The position numbers and the translations under genes are program-made. Below, one piece after another: positions 31,674 through 40,870 of a DNA stretch of 43,015 bases. The notes below the pieces were generated by a model that saw only the letters and a list, made by a program, of their open reading frames with translations, made no database searches and was not told the DNA's origin. The stretch is from Akkermansia muciniphila. Its GTDB lineage: Bacteria > Verrucomicrobiota > Verrucomicrobiia > Verrucomicrobiales > Akkermansiaceae. Positions within the stretch are counted from its first letter, which is position 1, and each line of letters begins with the position of its first letter. The stretch spans positions 1-43,015 of the forward strand of contig CAMAQB010000019.1 in assembly GCA_945860285.1 (NCBI GenBank). Reading direction: 5' to 3'.

Positions 31674-32960
31674 TTAGAAAAGATTATTCAACAGTGGATT
31701 GTTCGGCCGCGTGTAAACCGCCTGCACCACTGAAATGTTGCGGGTGGAAAATCCGGCCTCGCAGTATTTCAGGTAGTAATTCCAGGATCTGATGAATGCT
31801 TCATCAAAGCCCAGCGCCAGCACTTCGTTGCGAGCCCGGTTGAAATTCTCATGCCAGAGGGCAAGTGTGCGCGCATAGTGGGCGCCGAGATCCTCCAGGT
31901 TGTGCATGAAGAGATCGCCGGTTTTCATGAGGCACTCGTTGATCCGGCCGACGCTCAGCAGCAACGACCCCGGGAAGATGCGGGTCTGGATCCAGTCGAC
32001 GCCTTTTCTCAGACTCTCGTAACGGCAATCCGGCACCGTGATCATCTGCACTCCCAGCAAACCATCGCGGGTCAGCACCTCGGCGCACTTTGCGAAAAAC
32101 GATTGATGGAATTTGTCGCCGACCGCCTCGAGCATTTCGATCGAGACAATCTTGTCGTAGCTGCCGCTGATGTGCCGGTAGTCCTCGATGCGGATCTCGA
32201 TCAAATCCGTTAAATTTTCCGACTCCACCCGCTTCCTGGCATACGCGGCCTGGGCTTCGGAAATTGTCACCGCAGTGATGCGGCAGCCGTAGTTGCGGGC
32301 GGCGTGAACCGCGAATCCTCCCCAGCCACAACCGATTTCAAGAACCCTGTCGCCCGCATGGAGTTTCAGTTTCCGGCACAAGGCATCGTATTTCTCCCGT
32401 TGCGCCTCCTCCAACGATTGTCCCACATGTGTGAATTTCGCGCTCGAATAGGTCATGCCCGGATCGAGCCAGAGACTGTAAAACTGATTCCCGAGATCGT
32501 AGTGCTCGGCGATGTTGCGTCGGCTGTGCGACACCGTGTTTTCGCGGCGCAAATGACGGAACCAGTTGATGAAATGCAACACGTTCACCCCTGGCATGTC
32601 GTTCGAAGAAGTGTCCGATCCCTGCAAGGCGTTCATGTTGTCGATGAACCAGGAAACGACCGCAGCGATGTCGTCGGTGTCCCACAATCCATCCGTGTAG
32701 GCATCACCCATGCCGATCGCTCCATAGTACGCACAGCGTCGGAAAAACTCCTCATCATTGCGAATGCTGATGGCCGCGGTGACGGGGGCGCCTTCTTCCC
32801 CGAAGTAACAGACGCTGCCGTCGGCATATTGCGCGCGAAGTCCTCCGCGGTTCATTTTGCGCAACAAGCCGATGACCATGCGTTCGGGAAATCCCCGGCT
32901 TGTCCGCTCCGCCTTCGTAGCCGGCACGCGCTCGGCATTGATATCCATCGTGGTATTCAT
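31674..32960 (-). CDS. cfa: Cyclopropane-fatty-acyl-phospholipid synthase
   Basis: A 428-residue full-length Cfa-family enzyme. It adds a methylene or methyl group from SAM to unsaturated acyl chains of membrane phospholipids. The N-terminal lipid-binding domain includes YYGAIGMGDAYTDGLWDTDD. Active-site and SAM motifs are EHYDLGNQFYSLWLD (~152-166), VLEIGCGWGG (206-215) and IEMLEAVG (274-281). The C-terminus carries the FSTRNISVVQ segment. The ATG at 32960 overlaps the DUF1365 stop by ATGA. Context with desaturase, flavoprotein and DUF1365 is the arrangement seen in stress-induced lipid operons of several proteobacteria (family knowledge). Confidence 0.95.
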   Translation of the reverse strand: MNTTMDINAERVPATKAERTSRGFPERMVIGLLRKMNRGGLRAQYADGSVCYFGEEGAPVTAAISIRNDEEFFRRCAYYGAIGMGDAYTDGLWDTDDIAAVVSWFIDNMNALQGSDTSSNDMPGVNVLHFINWFRHLRRENTVSHSRRNIAEHYDLGNQFYSLWLDPGMTYSSAKFTHVGQSLEEAQREKYDALCRKLKLHAGDRVLEIGCGWGGFAVHAARNYGCRITAVTISEAQAAYARKRVESENLTDLIEIRIEDYRHISGSYDKIVSIEMLEAVGDKFHQSFFAKCAEVLTRDGLLGVQMITVPDCRYESLRKGVDWIQTRIFPGSLLLSVGRINECLMKTGDLFMHNLEDLGAHYARTLALWHENFNRARNEVLALGFDEAFIRSWNYYLKYCEAGFSTRNISVVQAVYTRPNNPLLNNLF

Positions 32961-33757
32961 GGTGTGTGATTTTTCAAACTTTCATGGGGACGCATCACGT
33001 CCAACTGCACCTCCCTGCGCTCGTTTTTTTGAAAAAACGGCACACGCTTGAGCCACAGCAGCAGGGCATGCCAGTGGATCAGTCCGATGATCCGCAGCGA
33101 GAGCAGCGGGTACTTGAAAGCGTACCAAAACAACCGCGCCGAGGTCAATTCGCGTTGCTCGCCGCGGATCGCACTCAGCAGAGTCCGCTCGTCGTTTTCG
33201 TAATCATCAATGTTCACACGCCAGGTCCCGCCGGGCTCGCCGAGTTTGAAATCGAACATCATTCCGGGATCGGAAAACGGCGAAACGTAGAAATTTTTGG
33301 CGATCCGCAGATGCCACAGGCCGTCATCACCGATGTCTTGCAGGGCGAATAGTTTCATTTCCCGGAAGGTGTTGACCACCTCCGCCACCGCGGCGATCGG
33401 CTCTCCCGAGCGGGCATGAATGAAGTAAAAGGACACCGGATTGAACCCATAACCGAGCACCCGGGGAAAAGTGAGCAACTGGATTCGCGCGTCGCCGGGG
33501 CAGGCAATGTTGCGTTCCGCCAGCCAGGCTGTTAGATTGCCGCGCAGACCACCCGGCGCTCCGATGTCAACGTGATCGCGGTCGTCGATGGAAAAAAAAT
33601 TGTAGCGGTTGTGACTCAACCAGCGAAGTCGGCGGGCCAGCGCGGGGAGTTCATCGATGTCAACGCTGAACATGAAAACGCGATAATCAAACGCGTGACG
33701 TTTCGGCTTCAGCCGGCAGTGCGTGATAGTGCATTCGTAGAGCGCGTTCATGTCCAT
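32957..33757 (-). CDS. DUF1365 family protein
   Basis: A 266-residue protein from the ATG at 33757, which has GGGAGGG 4 nt upstream; the ATG at 33751 overlaps the previous stop in an ATGA and is also plausible. It begins MDMNALYECTITHCRLKPKR and has the family motifs HAFDYRVFMFSVDIDEL, LTFPRVLGYGFNPVSFYFIH and KNFYVSPFSDPGMMFDF. The biochemical activity of DUF1365 is not firmly established. It consistently sits between a COG2907 flavoprotein and Cfa, and the lipid pathway context is its best clue. The conserved His/Asn/Pro-rich motif may bind an acyl chain or metal. Confidence 0.92.
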   Translation of the reverse strand: MDMNALYECTITHCRLKPKRHAFDYRVFMFSVDIDELPALARRLRWLSHNRYNFFSIDDRDHVDIGAPGGLRGNLTAWLAERNIACPGDARIQLLTFPRVLGYGFNPVSFYFIHARSGEPIAAVAEVVNTFREMKLFALQDIGDDGLWHLRIAKNFYVSPFSDPGMMFDFKLGEPGGTWRVNIDDYENDERTLLSAIRGEQRELTSARLFWYAFKYPLLSLRIIGLIHWHALLLWLKRVPFFQKNERREVQLDVMRPHESLKNHTP

Positions 33758-35028
33758 GGGTCCCTCCCGAGAATTTGCCGGCATACCCGTTCGGCGGACC
33801 ACAATCCGTCTTCGTGAAATCCATAACGCTGCCAGGCACCGCAAAAAAATCGCTGGCTGTCACTGCCCGCAACATCCAGTTCCGCCAAGCGCTCCTGCGC
33901 TGCCACGGCTTTCAAATCAAACAGGGGATGTTCATAAGTCAGGCGTTTTTTGACCCGTGTTTCATCGGGCGCGGACGGAGGATTGATGGAAACGAAATAC
34001 TGTTCCTGTTCCGAAACGCCCTGCAGTTCGTTCATCCAATAATGGGTCGAATAGCGATGATTTCCCTCCTGAGGACGGTCGATGCGGTAATTCCACGATG
34101 CCCAGCACCTGCGGGTTTTCGGCATGAAGCACGGATCGGTGTGAAGCACCGCTTCGTTTTTTTGATAGCGAAAATTGCCTAACAGTTGCTTCTCCAGTTC
34201 CGTCGGATCACCGAGCATCCCCAGCGCCTGGTCGCCGTGGGCGGCGATCACCACCTGGTCGAAATCGCAAGTCGTGCCATCGGAGAGAGTGACCTGCGAG
34301 CCGCCGGGTGTGTGGTTCACCGCACAGACCGCCGCACCGCGATGGATGTTTTGCTCGAAGGGCTTGGTGATTTTCGCAACATAACTGCGCGAACCGCCGC
34401 TGACCGTGCGCCACGGATGATGTGTGTCCATGCCGAGAAACCCGTGATTGTGCCAGAACCTCATCAAGGTCCGCGCGGGAAACTCCTCGATCCGCTCGGG
34501 CGGACTCGACCACACGGCCGATGCCATCGGCGAGAGATACCAGCGCAGGAAATCCCCGCCGTAGCTGCGTTTTTCCACATAATCGCCCAGCGACATTTCC
34601 GCAAAAGTCGGATTCCGCAATTCCTCCACGGTCTCGCGGTTGAAGCGGGCGATTTGCATCAGCATGCGCCAGTAGCGGATGTTGAAAAGGTTGCGCCGCT
34701 GGCCAAACAACAGGTTGACACCGGCACCATTGAACTCGAGGCCGTCCGCGACATGCTGCACGCTGAAGGACATCGTGGTTGGTTTGGTCGCAACATCCAG
34801 TTCGCGGAAAAGACGCGTCAACAACGGATAGGTAACTTCGTTGTAGACCATGAATCCGGTGTCGATCGGAATCTCCGCAGCGCCTTCCGCAACCATCACC
34901 GTATTGGTGTGTCCGCCGATCCGCTCGTCCTGTTCAAACAAGGTAACATCGTGATCCTTGCTGAGAAACCAGGCCGAGGCCAGTCCCGAGATACCCGATC
35001 CAACAATGGCAATTTTTTTTCGGTTCAT
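33748..35028 (-). CDS. FAD-dependent amine-oxidase-like oxidoreductase (COG2907)
   Basis: A 426-residue flavoprotein starting at MNRKKIAIVG (35028). The dinucleotide-binding GxGxxG is at 10-15 (GSGISG), then an acidic strand end LFEQDERIGGHTNT and DTGFMVYNEVTYPLL. Substrate-domain motifs include WSSPPERIEEFPARTLMRFW and CGAWQRYGFHEDGLWSA. COG2907 proteins accompany cfa genes. In a rhodobacterial pathway a flavoprotein of this kind desaturates a methylated acyl chain on the way to furan fatty acids, so a fatty-acyl dehydrogenase role is the leading idea (inference). Overlaps with the desaturase stop and the DUF1365 start are both ATGA. Confidence 0.9.
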   Translation of the reverse strand: MNRKKIAIVGSGISGLASAWFLSKDHDVTLFEQDERIGGHTNTVMVAEGAAEIPIDTGFMVYNEVTYPLLTRLFRELDVATKPTTMSFSVQHVADGLEFNGAGVNLLFGQRRNLFNIRYWRMLMQIARFNRETVEELRNPTFAEMSLGDYVEKRSYGGDFLRWYLSPMASAVWSSPPERIEEFPARTLMRFWHNHGFLGMDTHHPWRTVSGGSRSYVAKITKPFEQNIHRGAAVCAVNHTPGGSQVTLSDGTTCDFDQVVIAAHGDQALGMLGDPTELEKQLLGNFRYQKNEAVLHTDPCFMPKTRRCWASWNYRIDRPQEGNHRYSTHYWMNELQGVSEQEQYFVSINPPSAPDETRVKKRLTYEHPLFDLKAVAAQERLAELDVAGSDSQRFFCGAWQRYGFHEDGLWSAERVCRQILGRDPWT

Positions 35029-36026
35029 GCGCTGCGCTGCCGGGCTGATTTTTCCATGTTGGCTTCCTCGATCACCGACTTGGGAACGGGCCGCAAGTCC
35101 CAGATCACCCCAAGCCAGGAAAGCAGGCGCAGCGTGTAATAGGTGGGATCCAACTGCCACCAGCGGAATCCCTGTCTAACGGAATGCGGGTAACGGTGGT
35201 GATTGTTGTGCCAGCCCTCGCCGAGGGTGATCAGGGTCAGCAGCCAGCTGTTGCGGCTGTCGTCGTCGGTTTCATACGTTTTCCTCCCCCATACATGGGC
35301 GAGTGAATTGATGAACAAGGTGCCGTGCAGCAGGACGGTGGTGCTGATGAAAAACGTCCACACGAAAAACTGCGCCACGGTCACGCCCAAAGACGGTGCG
35401 AAGGTTTGCAAGGCCCAGCCGATGAGGAGCATCAGCAGTCCGTAGAAAAACGGCACGACCTGGTCACGACGGTTCAGGAATACCAGTTCGGGAAATTTCG
35501 CGAGATCGGGAATGCTCTTGTAGTTGGTCGGGAAATTCCGGGTCGATGTCAGCCAGCCGATGTGCGACCAGACAAAACCGCTGATCCGCGGTGAATGGAT
35601 GTCCTCCTCATGATCCGAGTGTTTGTGATGATGGCGGTGCGTCGCGGCCCACCACAGGGGTCCGCGCTGCATCGAACTGTTGCCAAGCACGGCGAAAACG
35701 AACTGCGCGACTCTAGAAGTCTTGAAGGTCTTGTGGGAAAAATAGCGGTGATAAAATCCTGTGATCGCGAACATGCGCACGGCATACAGAACAACGGCCG
35801 CAACCACGGCGGTGGTGCTGGCCCCCACCCAGAACACCGCCAGGCAACCGAGGTGCAAGAAGAGGAACGGCAACGTACGCTGCCAGTCCACGCGGGCCGG
35901 AAGAGTTGCAGGATTGGGCAATCCTTCGCGCTGGTAATCGGAATCGACCCACTGGCACAAAATCAGCCAGAGGGCATTCCAGGCTCGGGGTTTGCGGCTC
36001 GACGGCGGCGGAATCTCGGTGCTCAT
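35025..36026 (-). CDS. Acyl-CoA / acyl-lipid delta-9-type fatty acid desaturase
   Basis: A 333-residue integral-membrane di-iron desaturase. The three histidine boxes are HRYFSH (93-98), HRHHH (130-134) and HNNHH (273-277), with GEGWHNNHHRYPHS typical of stearoyl-CoA desaturase-like enzymes. Four TM segments fall around 52-95 and 190-240. It introduces a cis double bond into acyl chains using O2 and an electron donor, generating the unsaturated substrate for the downstream CFA-type methyltransferases. It follows the NTF2-like gene by 11 nt and overlaps the flavoprotein gene by ATGA. It also indicates aerobic metabolism. Confidence 0.94.
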   Translation of the reverse strand: MSTEIPPPSSRKPRAWNALWLILCQWVDSDYQREGLPNPATLPARVDWQRTLPFLFLHLGCLAVFWVGASTTAVVAAVVLYAVRMFAITGFYHRYFSHKTFKTSRVAQFVFAVLGNSSMQRGPLWWAATHRHHHKHSDHEEDIHSPRISGFVWSHIGWLTSTRNFPTNYKSIPDLAKFPELVFLNRRDQVVPFFYGLLMLLIGWALQTFAPSLGVTVAQFFVWTFFISTTVLLHGTLFINSLAHVWGRKTYETDDDSRNSWLLTLITLGEGWHNNHHRYPHSVRQGFRWWQLDPTYYTLRLLSWLGVIWDLRPVPKSVIEEANMEKSARQRSA

Positions 36027-36037
36027 GTTCGACTAGA

Positions 36038-36688
36038 TCAATGGGCATTCAGACGACCTCGGACGATGCCAACGGCACCTCCGACCATCGGCAGGTGCGC
36101 GTAGAAATTTTTTCCCGAATCCCAAAAATCCTGGTGAAACGCCACCTTGCCTTCCGCATTGAAGCGAATCTGACTGACACCGACCGAATGCACAGGCTTG
36201 CCCCCGCTCAGGGCCGGCGCTGCGAAAACCATCGACCAACGCACGTAATAATCGCTGCCCGAGCGCGCCACATCATCGATGGTTACGTGATAACTCGTCA
36301 TCGTTTGACTGGTTTTCACGAAGTATTCCTCGATCGCCGCCGCACCGTCGTGCCGCAACAGGGTGTCGTCGAGATAAGCATCCGCCGCATAGACCTTGCG
36401 GGTGTTTTCCTGGACGAAGGAAACATTGCCGATCCCTTGCAGAAAGGCCTTGAAGCGTTCCAGAGCGGCTTTTTCCTCCGCGCTTCCTTCCGCGAGTTCC
36501 ATGCGCGGTGTTTTGCCCATTTTGTCGCGATAAAAAGCAACATCCGCTTCCGAGGTGTTCCGCGGGGTGCAGGAAATGAGCAGGAAGACCAGAGCGACAA
36601 GGGCGGCAAGCAGGCCTGCTACAAAGGTCGCAACCGGATGCAAGAGGATCGAGACAGTCATGAGCCGCCAACGTAGCACCTGATTCAT
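36038..36688 (-). CDS. NTF2/SnoaL-like lipoprotein or membrane-anchored protein
   Basis: A 216-residue protein from ATG 36688 (MNQVLRWRLM); a TTG at 36718 or the ATG at 36661 are alternatives. An N-terminal hydrophobic segment ends in a lipobox-like LLISC. The rest has SnoaL/NTF2-like features: ALERFKAFLQGIGN, YLDDTLLRHDGAAAIEEYFV, YVRWSMVFAAPALSGGKPVH and VAFHQDFWDSGKNFYAHLPM. This cone-shaped fold can bind hydrophobic small molecules. It is the first gene of the lipid-modification operon and is divergent from the ABC fusion gene. The tight spacing to the desaturase supports a role handling a lipid intermediate (inference). Confidence 0.8.
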   Translation of the reverse strand: MNQVLRWRLMTVSILLHPVATFVAGLLAALVALVFLLISCTPRNTSEADVAFYRDKMGKTPRMELAEGSAEEKAALERFKAFLQGIGNVSFVQENTRKVYAADAYLDDTLLRHDGAAAIEEYFVKTSQTMTSYHVTIDDVARSGSDYYVRWSMVFAAPALSGGKPVHSVGVSQIRFNAEGKVAFHQDFWDSGKNFYAHLPMVGGAVGIVRGRLNAH

Positions 36689-36754
36689 TTCCTGCAAGGG
36701 AATCAACGAAAAAAACAACGTACCGGAAGCACCCCCGGAGCTTGTGTTGCGTGC

Positions 36755-39700
36755 TTGCTAGCAGACACAAAGTTGTGCAGGCTGCCGCTTGTGGCGCCGG
36801 TTGACCAGAGACAGGAAACAGATTCTCCTTGGAAAGCACGTCTCTACGATTTCCTGCGGATGATTCCCGGCATCGGCCGACTGCGCTTCCTGCGCCCCGG
36901 CAGCGATGCCTTGCTGGGTCCGCTGATCGATGCGTTCGCTGCCTTCGCACTGGCAGATAAAAACATCGATGACGACGAAGCCGACCTGATTCTCGACCTG
37001 CTGCGTTCGGCCTATCCCGAAGTGGACCACGGCTGGCTGGCGCGACGCCTGCAACGCTCGGTCCGCTCGCCGCGTTCGCTGCAAAACATAGCCGTGGAGT
37101 TGCATGAACGACTGGACGATACCGGCAAACTGGCACTGGGATTCCAGCTCTGGACGCTCGTCGATGCGGCACGCCGCTCGGCTCCGTTGCGTGCGACCTT
37201 CGACGTATTCATGCGGCGCCTCGGTCGTCCCGAATACGGACGGGAAATCTTGCTGGAAATGGGCGAAGACGATGTGGTAGCCGCGGCGGGGAGTTTCGAG
37301 CGGGTGACCTTTGGAAGCGCGGGCACGGCGGATGTCACCCTGCCGCCCCAGGCATCGCAAAACGCCTTCCGCGTCTATCGGGTCGGAGACCTGGTGATGC
37401 TGCGCAACACCGGTGAGCAACCGCTGTGGGTGCGCGGACGATCACTCGAAAGCGGCAGCTTTTTGCGTGTCAGGGAGGGTCAGGCGCTCGCTGTGCCGGG
37501 CTGGGCGTTGCAATACCAGGACCTGGTGCACTTTCTCAACGTCAAAAAAACCGGCATCATGCCGCGGATTCACATCGCCTCTAGCGACAAGGGCATCACC
37601 GTCGAACGGGCCAGGAGCCGGCAAAGCCTGGTGGTTGTGCGGTTCGGGCTCAACGTGGAAGTCGAAGCACACCGACCCTGCGACCTGCAAATCGGCAGGG
37701 AAAAAAAACTCGTGCCGGGCGTTGTTGTCATCTGCAGCCATCACACCCGGCTCATTGATCCCAATGGCGCAACGGTGGAACTCGAATCCCTGCGCAATCA
37801 AGCGCTCACGGCGGGCGGCAGATTCCGCTTTGACAACAAACGCCGGAGCTTTCGCGTGTCAAACGACCCGGCCGCGCTCGAAAAAGGCGATCTGCTCATC
37901 TCCACCGGACTTGCCCCGCGAGTGGTCCTGAAAATGCGCTATGTGCCCGAAGAGGCCGCCGGGTATGTGGAGGTCGTCTCCAGTGAGGGACAGGTTACGA
38001 TCGCGGATCAATCCGTGCGCGGGGTCACCCGATTGGAAGAAGGCGGCCTGATCCGGCTCTCGCCACGTCAAGCACTGCGATGCCACTTCTCGGAACATCT
38101 GATCGATGAGGAACGCCACGTCATCGAGTCGCTCGAGATCGAGGACCTGATCCACGACTTCACACCCCATGTCCGCGCGCTTGACAACCTGAGCTTCACC
38201 GTCCGCCGCGGCGAAATGATGTGTATCATCGGTCCCAGCGGTTCGGGGAAATCGACGCTGCTGGGCGCGCTGTCGGGACAGCTCGAACCGACCCGGGGCC
38301 GCGTGAAACTCAACGGTGTCAGCCTTTACAAGAACCGCCGCGAGCTGGTGCGGTTCATCGCCCACATGGCACAGGAGGAGGCGCTGTTCCCGCAACTGAC
38401 CGTGCGCGAACATCTCCGCCATGCGGCATCGATTCGCCGTCCCTCGCAATCGGCCGCCGACCGCGAACGGCGCATCGACATCGTCCTGGCCGACCTCGGA
38501 TTGCAGGGGCTTTCCCATCGGCGCGTGGGATCACCGGGGGAAAAAACCCTTTCCGGCGGCGAGCGCTCGCGCCTCAATCTGGGGCTCGACCTGCTCAGTG
38601 AAGCGGAGGTCTATCTTTTCGATGAACCGATTTCAGGCCTGTCATCAAAGGATTCCGAGCACGTGGCGGAAACCCTGCGCGCGATGGCCCGGGATAAAAT
38701 CGTGATCTGCTCGCTGCACCGGCCCGGTGCCCAGATGCTGCGATTGTTCGACAAGGTGCTGCTGTTGGACTCCGGCGGACGACTCGCGTATTTCGGCTCG
38801 CCTCACGAAATGATGGAATATTTCCGGGTCGCCTGCCAGGAACTGAGCATCACCCATCCCTCCATCACCAGCCAGAACGCGCTCGGGGCCGACTTCGTGT
38901 TCGATGTGCTGGAGACGCCGCTCAACACCATCGGCGGCGGCCAGAATCCGATGGCCACACGTCGATTCCCACCGTCGTTCTGGCAGGAACGCTTCGAGAG
39001 TGAAACGCTGATCGAATCGCTTCAAAAGAATGTCGATAGCCCGCCGACGAAAATCTCCGATGGCCAAGGCTCGCTGGCTGCAAGGCCGTTTCCCGTGCGG
39101 CGCCCGCGAAGGATTCGCGAAATTTTTTCCCTCTTCACCACCCATTTCCAAAGATCGCTGCTGTCGAAACTCCGCACCCGCGGCACTTTGTATTCCACCC
39201 TGCTCGAGGCTCCCTTGCTGGCGGCGCTCATCGGCTTCACGCTGCGCTCCTCACCCGATGGCAAGTACGAGTTCGATTCCGCGCTGCACATCCCGGCCTA
39301 TCTTTTTCTAAGCGTCACGGTGGCGATGTTTCTCGGTCTAACGAATTCAGCGACCGAAATCCTCCGCGATCGCCCGGTCATCCGCCGGGAACGCAATTCC
39401 TATCCCGGTGCCGGACTGTATGTGACCGCAAAGCTGCTCGCACTGATCATCGTGGCGGGATTGCAATGCGCCGCCTATCTTGCGGTGGCCCATCCGCTGT
39501 TGGAAATCCGCGGCGTCTTCATGGAGCACTGGCTGTGGATGACGCTGACAGCCTGCACCGGCACCGCTCTCGCCCTGCTGGTTTCCTGCATCGTCAAAAC
39601 CGAGCGCGCCGCCCTCACCTCGGTGCCCCTGTTGCTGGTGCCGCAAATGCTGCTGGCGGGCGCGCTGGTCTCCTTCAAGGAAATGAACCTCGCCCTGTTT

Positions 39701-40309
39701 GAAGAAGCGGAAATCCTTCGCGAAAGCGGTGGCACTCCGGTCCCGGCGAAATTCATGCCGCTGCGATATTCCTACGAAGCCATGGTCATCACCCAGGCGA
39801 CGCGCAATCCCTTTGAAAATGAACGCATGAGAATCCAACGCCGCCTGAACGAACTGACGGCAGTGCGCGAACTCACCAAGGAAAAAGCCGAACGCCTCGA
39901 AATCCTCAAGATTTCTCTAACAAAACTTCTCGGGGCTGGCGCCAACTCGGCCAGGGAAGCGGAGGCATTGACGCATGAAATTTCGAACATCGCACGAAAG
40001 GGAACGCGCGAGCAATCCATGAAGCTGAAAGTCTGGCCGGAAGCAGGCAAGGATGGCGCAACGCGTCAAATCGCCGACTATTTTGTCAACGCCAGGATCG
40101 ATCTGATGACGAGGGAAGCGGAAACCTTTCGCACCGATTATCGAAACCAGAAGCGCCGCTCGATCCATCTGGCGCTCGAACAACCGCTCTGGGACGAGCG
40201 CTGGAGTGAAACCGACCGCCGCAACGGATTCATTCTTGCGATCTATATTTTTGTTTGCCCCATCATTACGGTTTTGATTTTGCGCAAGCAGAACGGCAAG
40301 GTGAGTTAG
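36755..40309 (+). CDS. TerB-like / FHA-like / ABCG-type transporter fusion protein
   Basis: A 1184-residue protein. The start is uncertain: the frame opens at TTG 36755, GTG 36791 is possible, and the first in-frame ATG is 36858. Domains: N-terminal TerB-like helices (~50-150, ALADKNIDDDEADLILDLLR) and an FHA-like beta region (~180-260, VTFGSAGTADVTLP). A second beta-rich region (~290-450) follows. The ABC ATPase has GPSGSGKST (493-501), LSGGE (599-603), YLFDEP (620-625) and switch H655. An ABC2/ABCG membrane domain (TMs ~812-832, 845-865, 890-912, 927-946, 954-973 and 1160-1180) is interrupted by a soluble, charged coiled-coil insertion (~1015-1150). Substrate unknown; lipid or drug export is typical of ABCG. 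It is divergent from the lipid operon. Confidence 0.88.
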   Translation: MLADTKLCRLPLVAPVDQRQETDSPWKARLYDFLRMIPGIGRLRFLRPGSDALLGPLIDAFAAFALADKNIDDDEADLILDLLRSAYPEVDHGWLARRLQRSVRSPRSLQNIAVELHERLDDTGKLALGFQLWTLVDAARRSAPLRATFDVFMRRLGRPEYGREILLEMGEDDVVAAAGSFERVTFGSAGTADVTLPPQASQNAFRVYRVGDLVMLRNTGEQPLWVRGRSLESGSFLRVREGQALAVPGWALQYQDLVHFLNVKKTGIMPRIHIASSDKGITVERARSRQSLVVVRFGLNVEVEAHRPCDLQIGREKKLVPGVVVICSHHTRLIDPNGATVELESLRNQALTAGGRFRFDNKRRSFRVSNDPAALEKGDLLISTGLAPRVVLKMRYVPEEAAGYVEVVSSEGQVTIADQSVRGVTRLEEGGLIRLSPRQALRCHFSEHLIDEERHVIESLEIEDLIHDFTPHVRALDNLSFTVRRGEMMCIIGPSGSGKSTLLGALSGQLEPTRGRVKLNGVSLYKNRRELVRFIAHMAQEEALFPQLTVREHLRHAASIRRPSQSAADRERRIDIVLADLGLQGLSHRRVGSPGEKTLSGGERSRLNLGLDLLSEAEVYLFDEPISGLSSKDSEHVAETLRAMARDKIVICSLHRPGAQMLRLFDKVLLLDSGGRLAYFGSPHEMMEYFRVACQELSITHPSITSQNALGADFVFDVLETPLNTIGGGQNPMATRRFPPSFWQERFESETLIESLQKNVDSPPTKISDGQGSLAARPFPVRRPRRIREIFSLFTTHFQRSLLSKLRTRGTLYSTLLEAPLLAALIGFTLRSSPDGKYEFDSALHIPAYLFLSVTVAMFLGLTNSATEILRDRPVIRRERNSYPGAGLYVTAKLLALIIVAGLQCAAYLAVAHPLLEIRGVFMEHWLWMTLTACTGTALALLVSCIVKTERAALTSVPLLLVPQMLLAGALVSFKEMNLALFEEAEILRESGGTPVPAKFMPLRYSYEAMVITQATRNPFENERMRIQRRLNELTAVRELTKEKAERLEILKISLTKLLGAGANSAREAEALTHEISNIARKGTREQSMKLKVWPEAGKDGATRQIADYFVNARIDLMTREAETFRTDYRNQKRRSIHLALEQPLWDERWSETDRRNGFILAIYIFVCPIITVLILRKQNGKVS

Positions 40310-40483
40310 GCCGATGAAAGATAATCCGGAAATGGGCAGGATGGTGGTTTTCCGGCGCGGCCTGCAGCGGACGTTTCGCTTCGACCGAAAACGGAGACAG
40401 TTACCAAATGACGTCCGCCTGGTCTTATTGATTGCATTCGGTTTTGTCGTTCGCTAATTTCCCGCACGGCGTTTCCCTCGTTC

Positions 40484-40870
40484 ATGATCATGAAATTTCC
40501 CGCATCCTTCCTTCTGCCTCTGGCGCTTGTCCAGTTCTCCCTGCTCAACAGTTGCGAAAAATCACCTTCCCCCGATGCGGGAAAATCATCCACTGTCAGC
40601 AAGGCAAGTCAGGACGACGACACGCGCTTCGGTCCTTGGTCGAGCAAAGCAGAACTGCAGTTCCAAATGGAACGCCTCACCCCCGACCAGTATTTTTCCA
40701 AAGTTCAAGGGCGCTGCATCGAGGGCATCAACCAATACCGCGTGGTGATCGGCACCATTCCCCGCAGCGAATATCGCGAGTGGGCCGCGTTCTGGGGACT
40801 TACCGAGAAGGAACTTTTCGATTACGAGATCGCCCTGCTCCGGCTGGGTTTTGTCCGCAACCAGACCTAG
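40484..40870 (+). CDS. Lipoprotein, N-terminal part of an amber-interrupted LysM gene
   Basis: A 128-residue product. The signal peptide MIMKFPASFLLPLALVQFSL ends in a lipobox LLNSC, so it is likely a lipoprotein. A Ser/Lys-rich linker follows, then a small conserved-looking domain (ELQFQMERLTPDQYFSKVQG, IPRSEYREWAAFWGLTEKEL). Translation stops at TAG 40868-40870, after VRNQT. The same frame continues without further stop into a LysM-containing segment, so this is either a truncated gene or the first half of a read-through protein. Confidence 0.7.
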   Translation: MIMKFPASFLLPLALVQFSLLNSCEKSPSPDAGKSSTVSKASQDDDTRFGPWSSKAELQFQMERLTPDQYFSKVQGRCIEGINQYRVVIGTIPRSEYREWAAFWGLTEKELFDYEIALLRLGFVRNQT

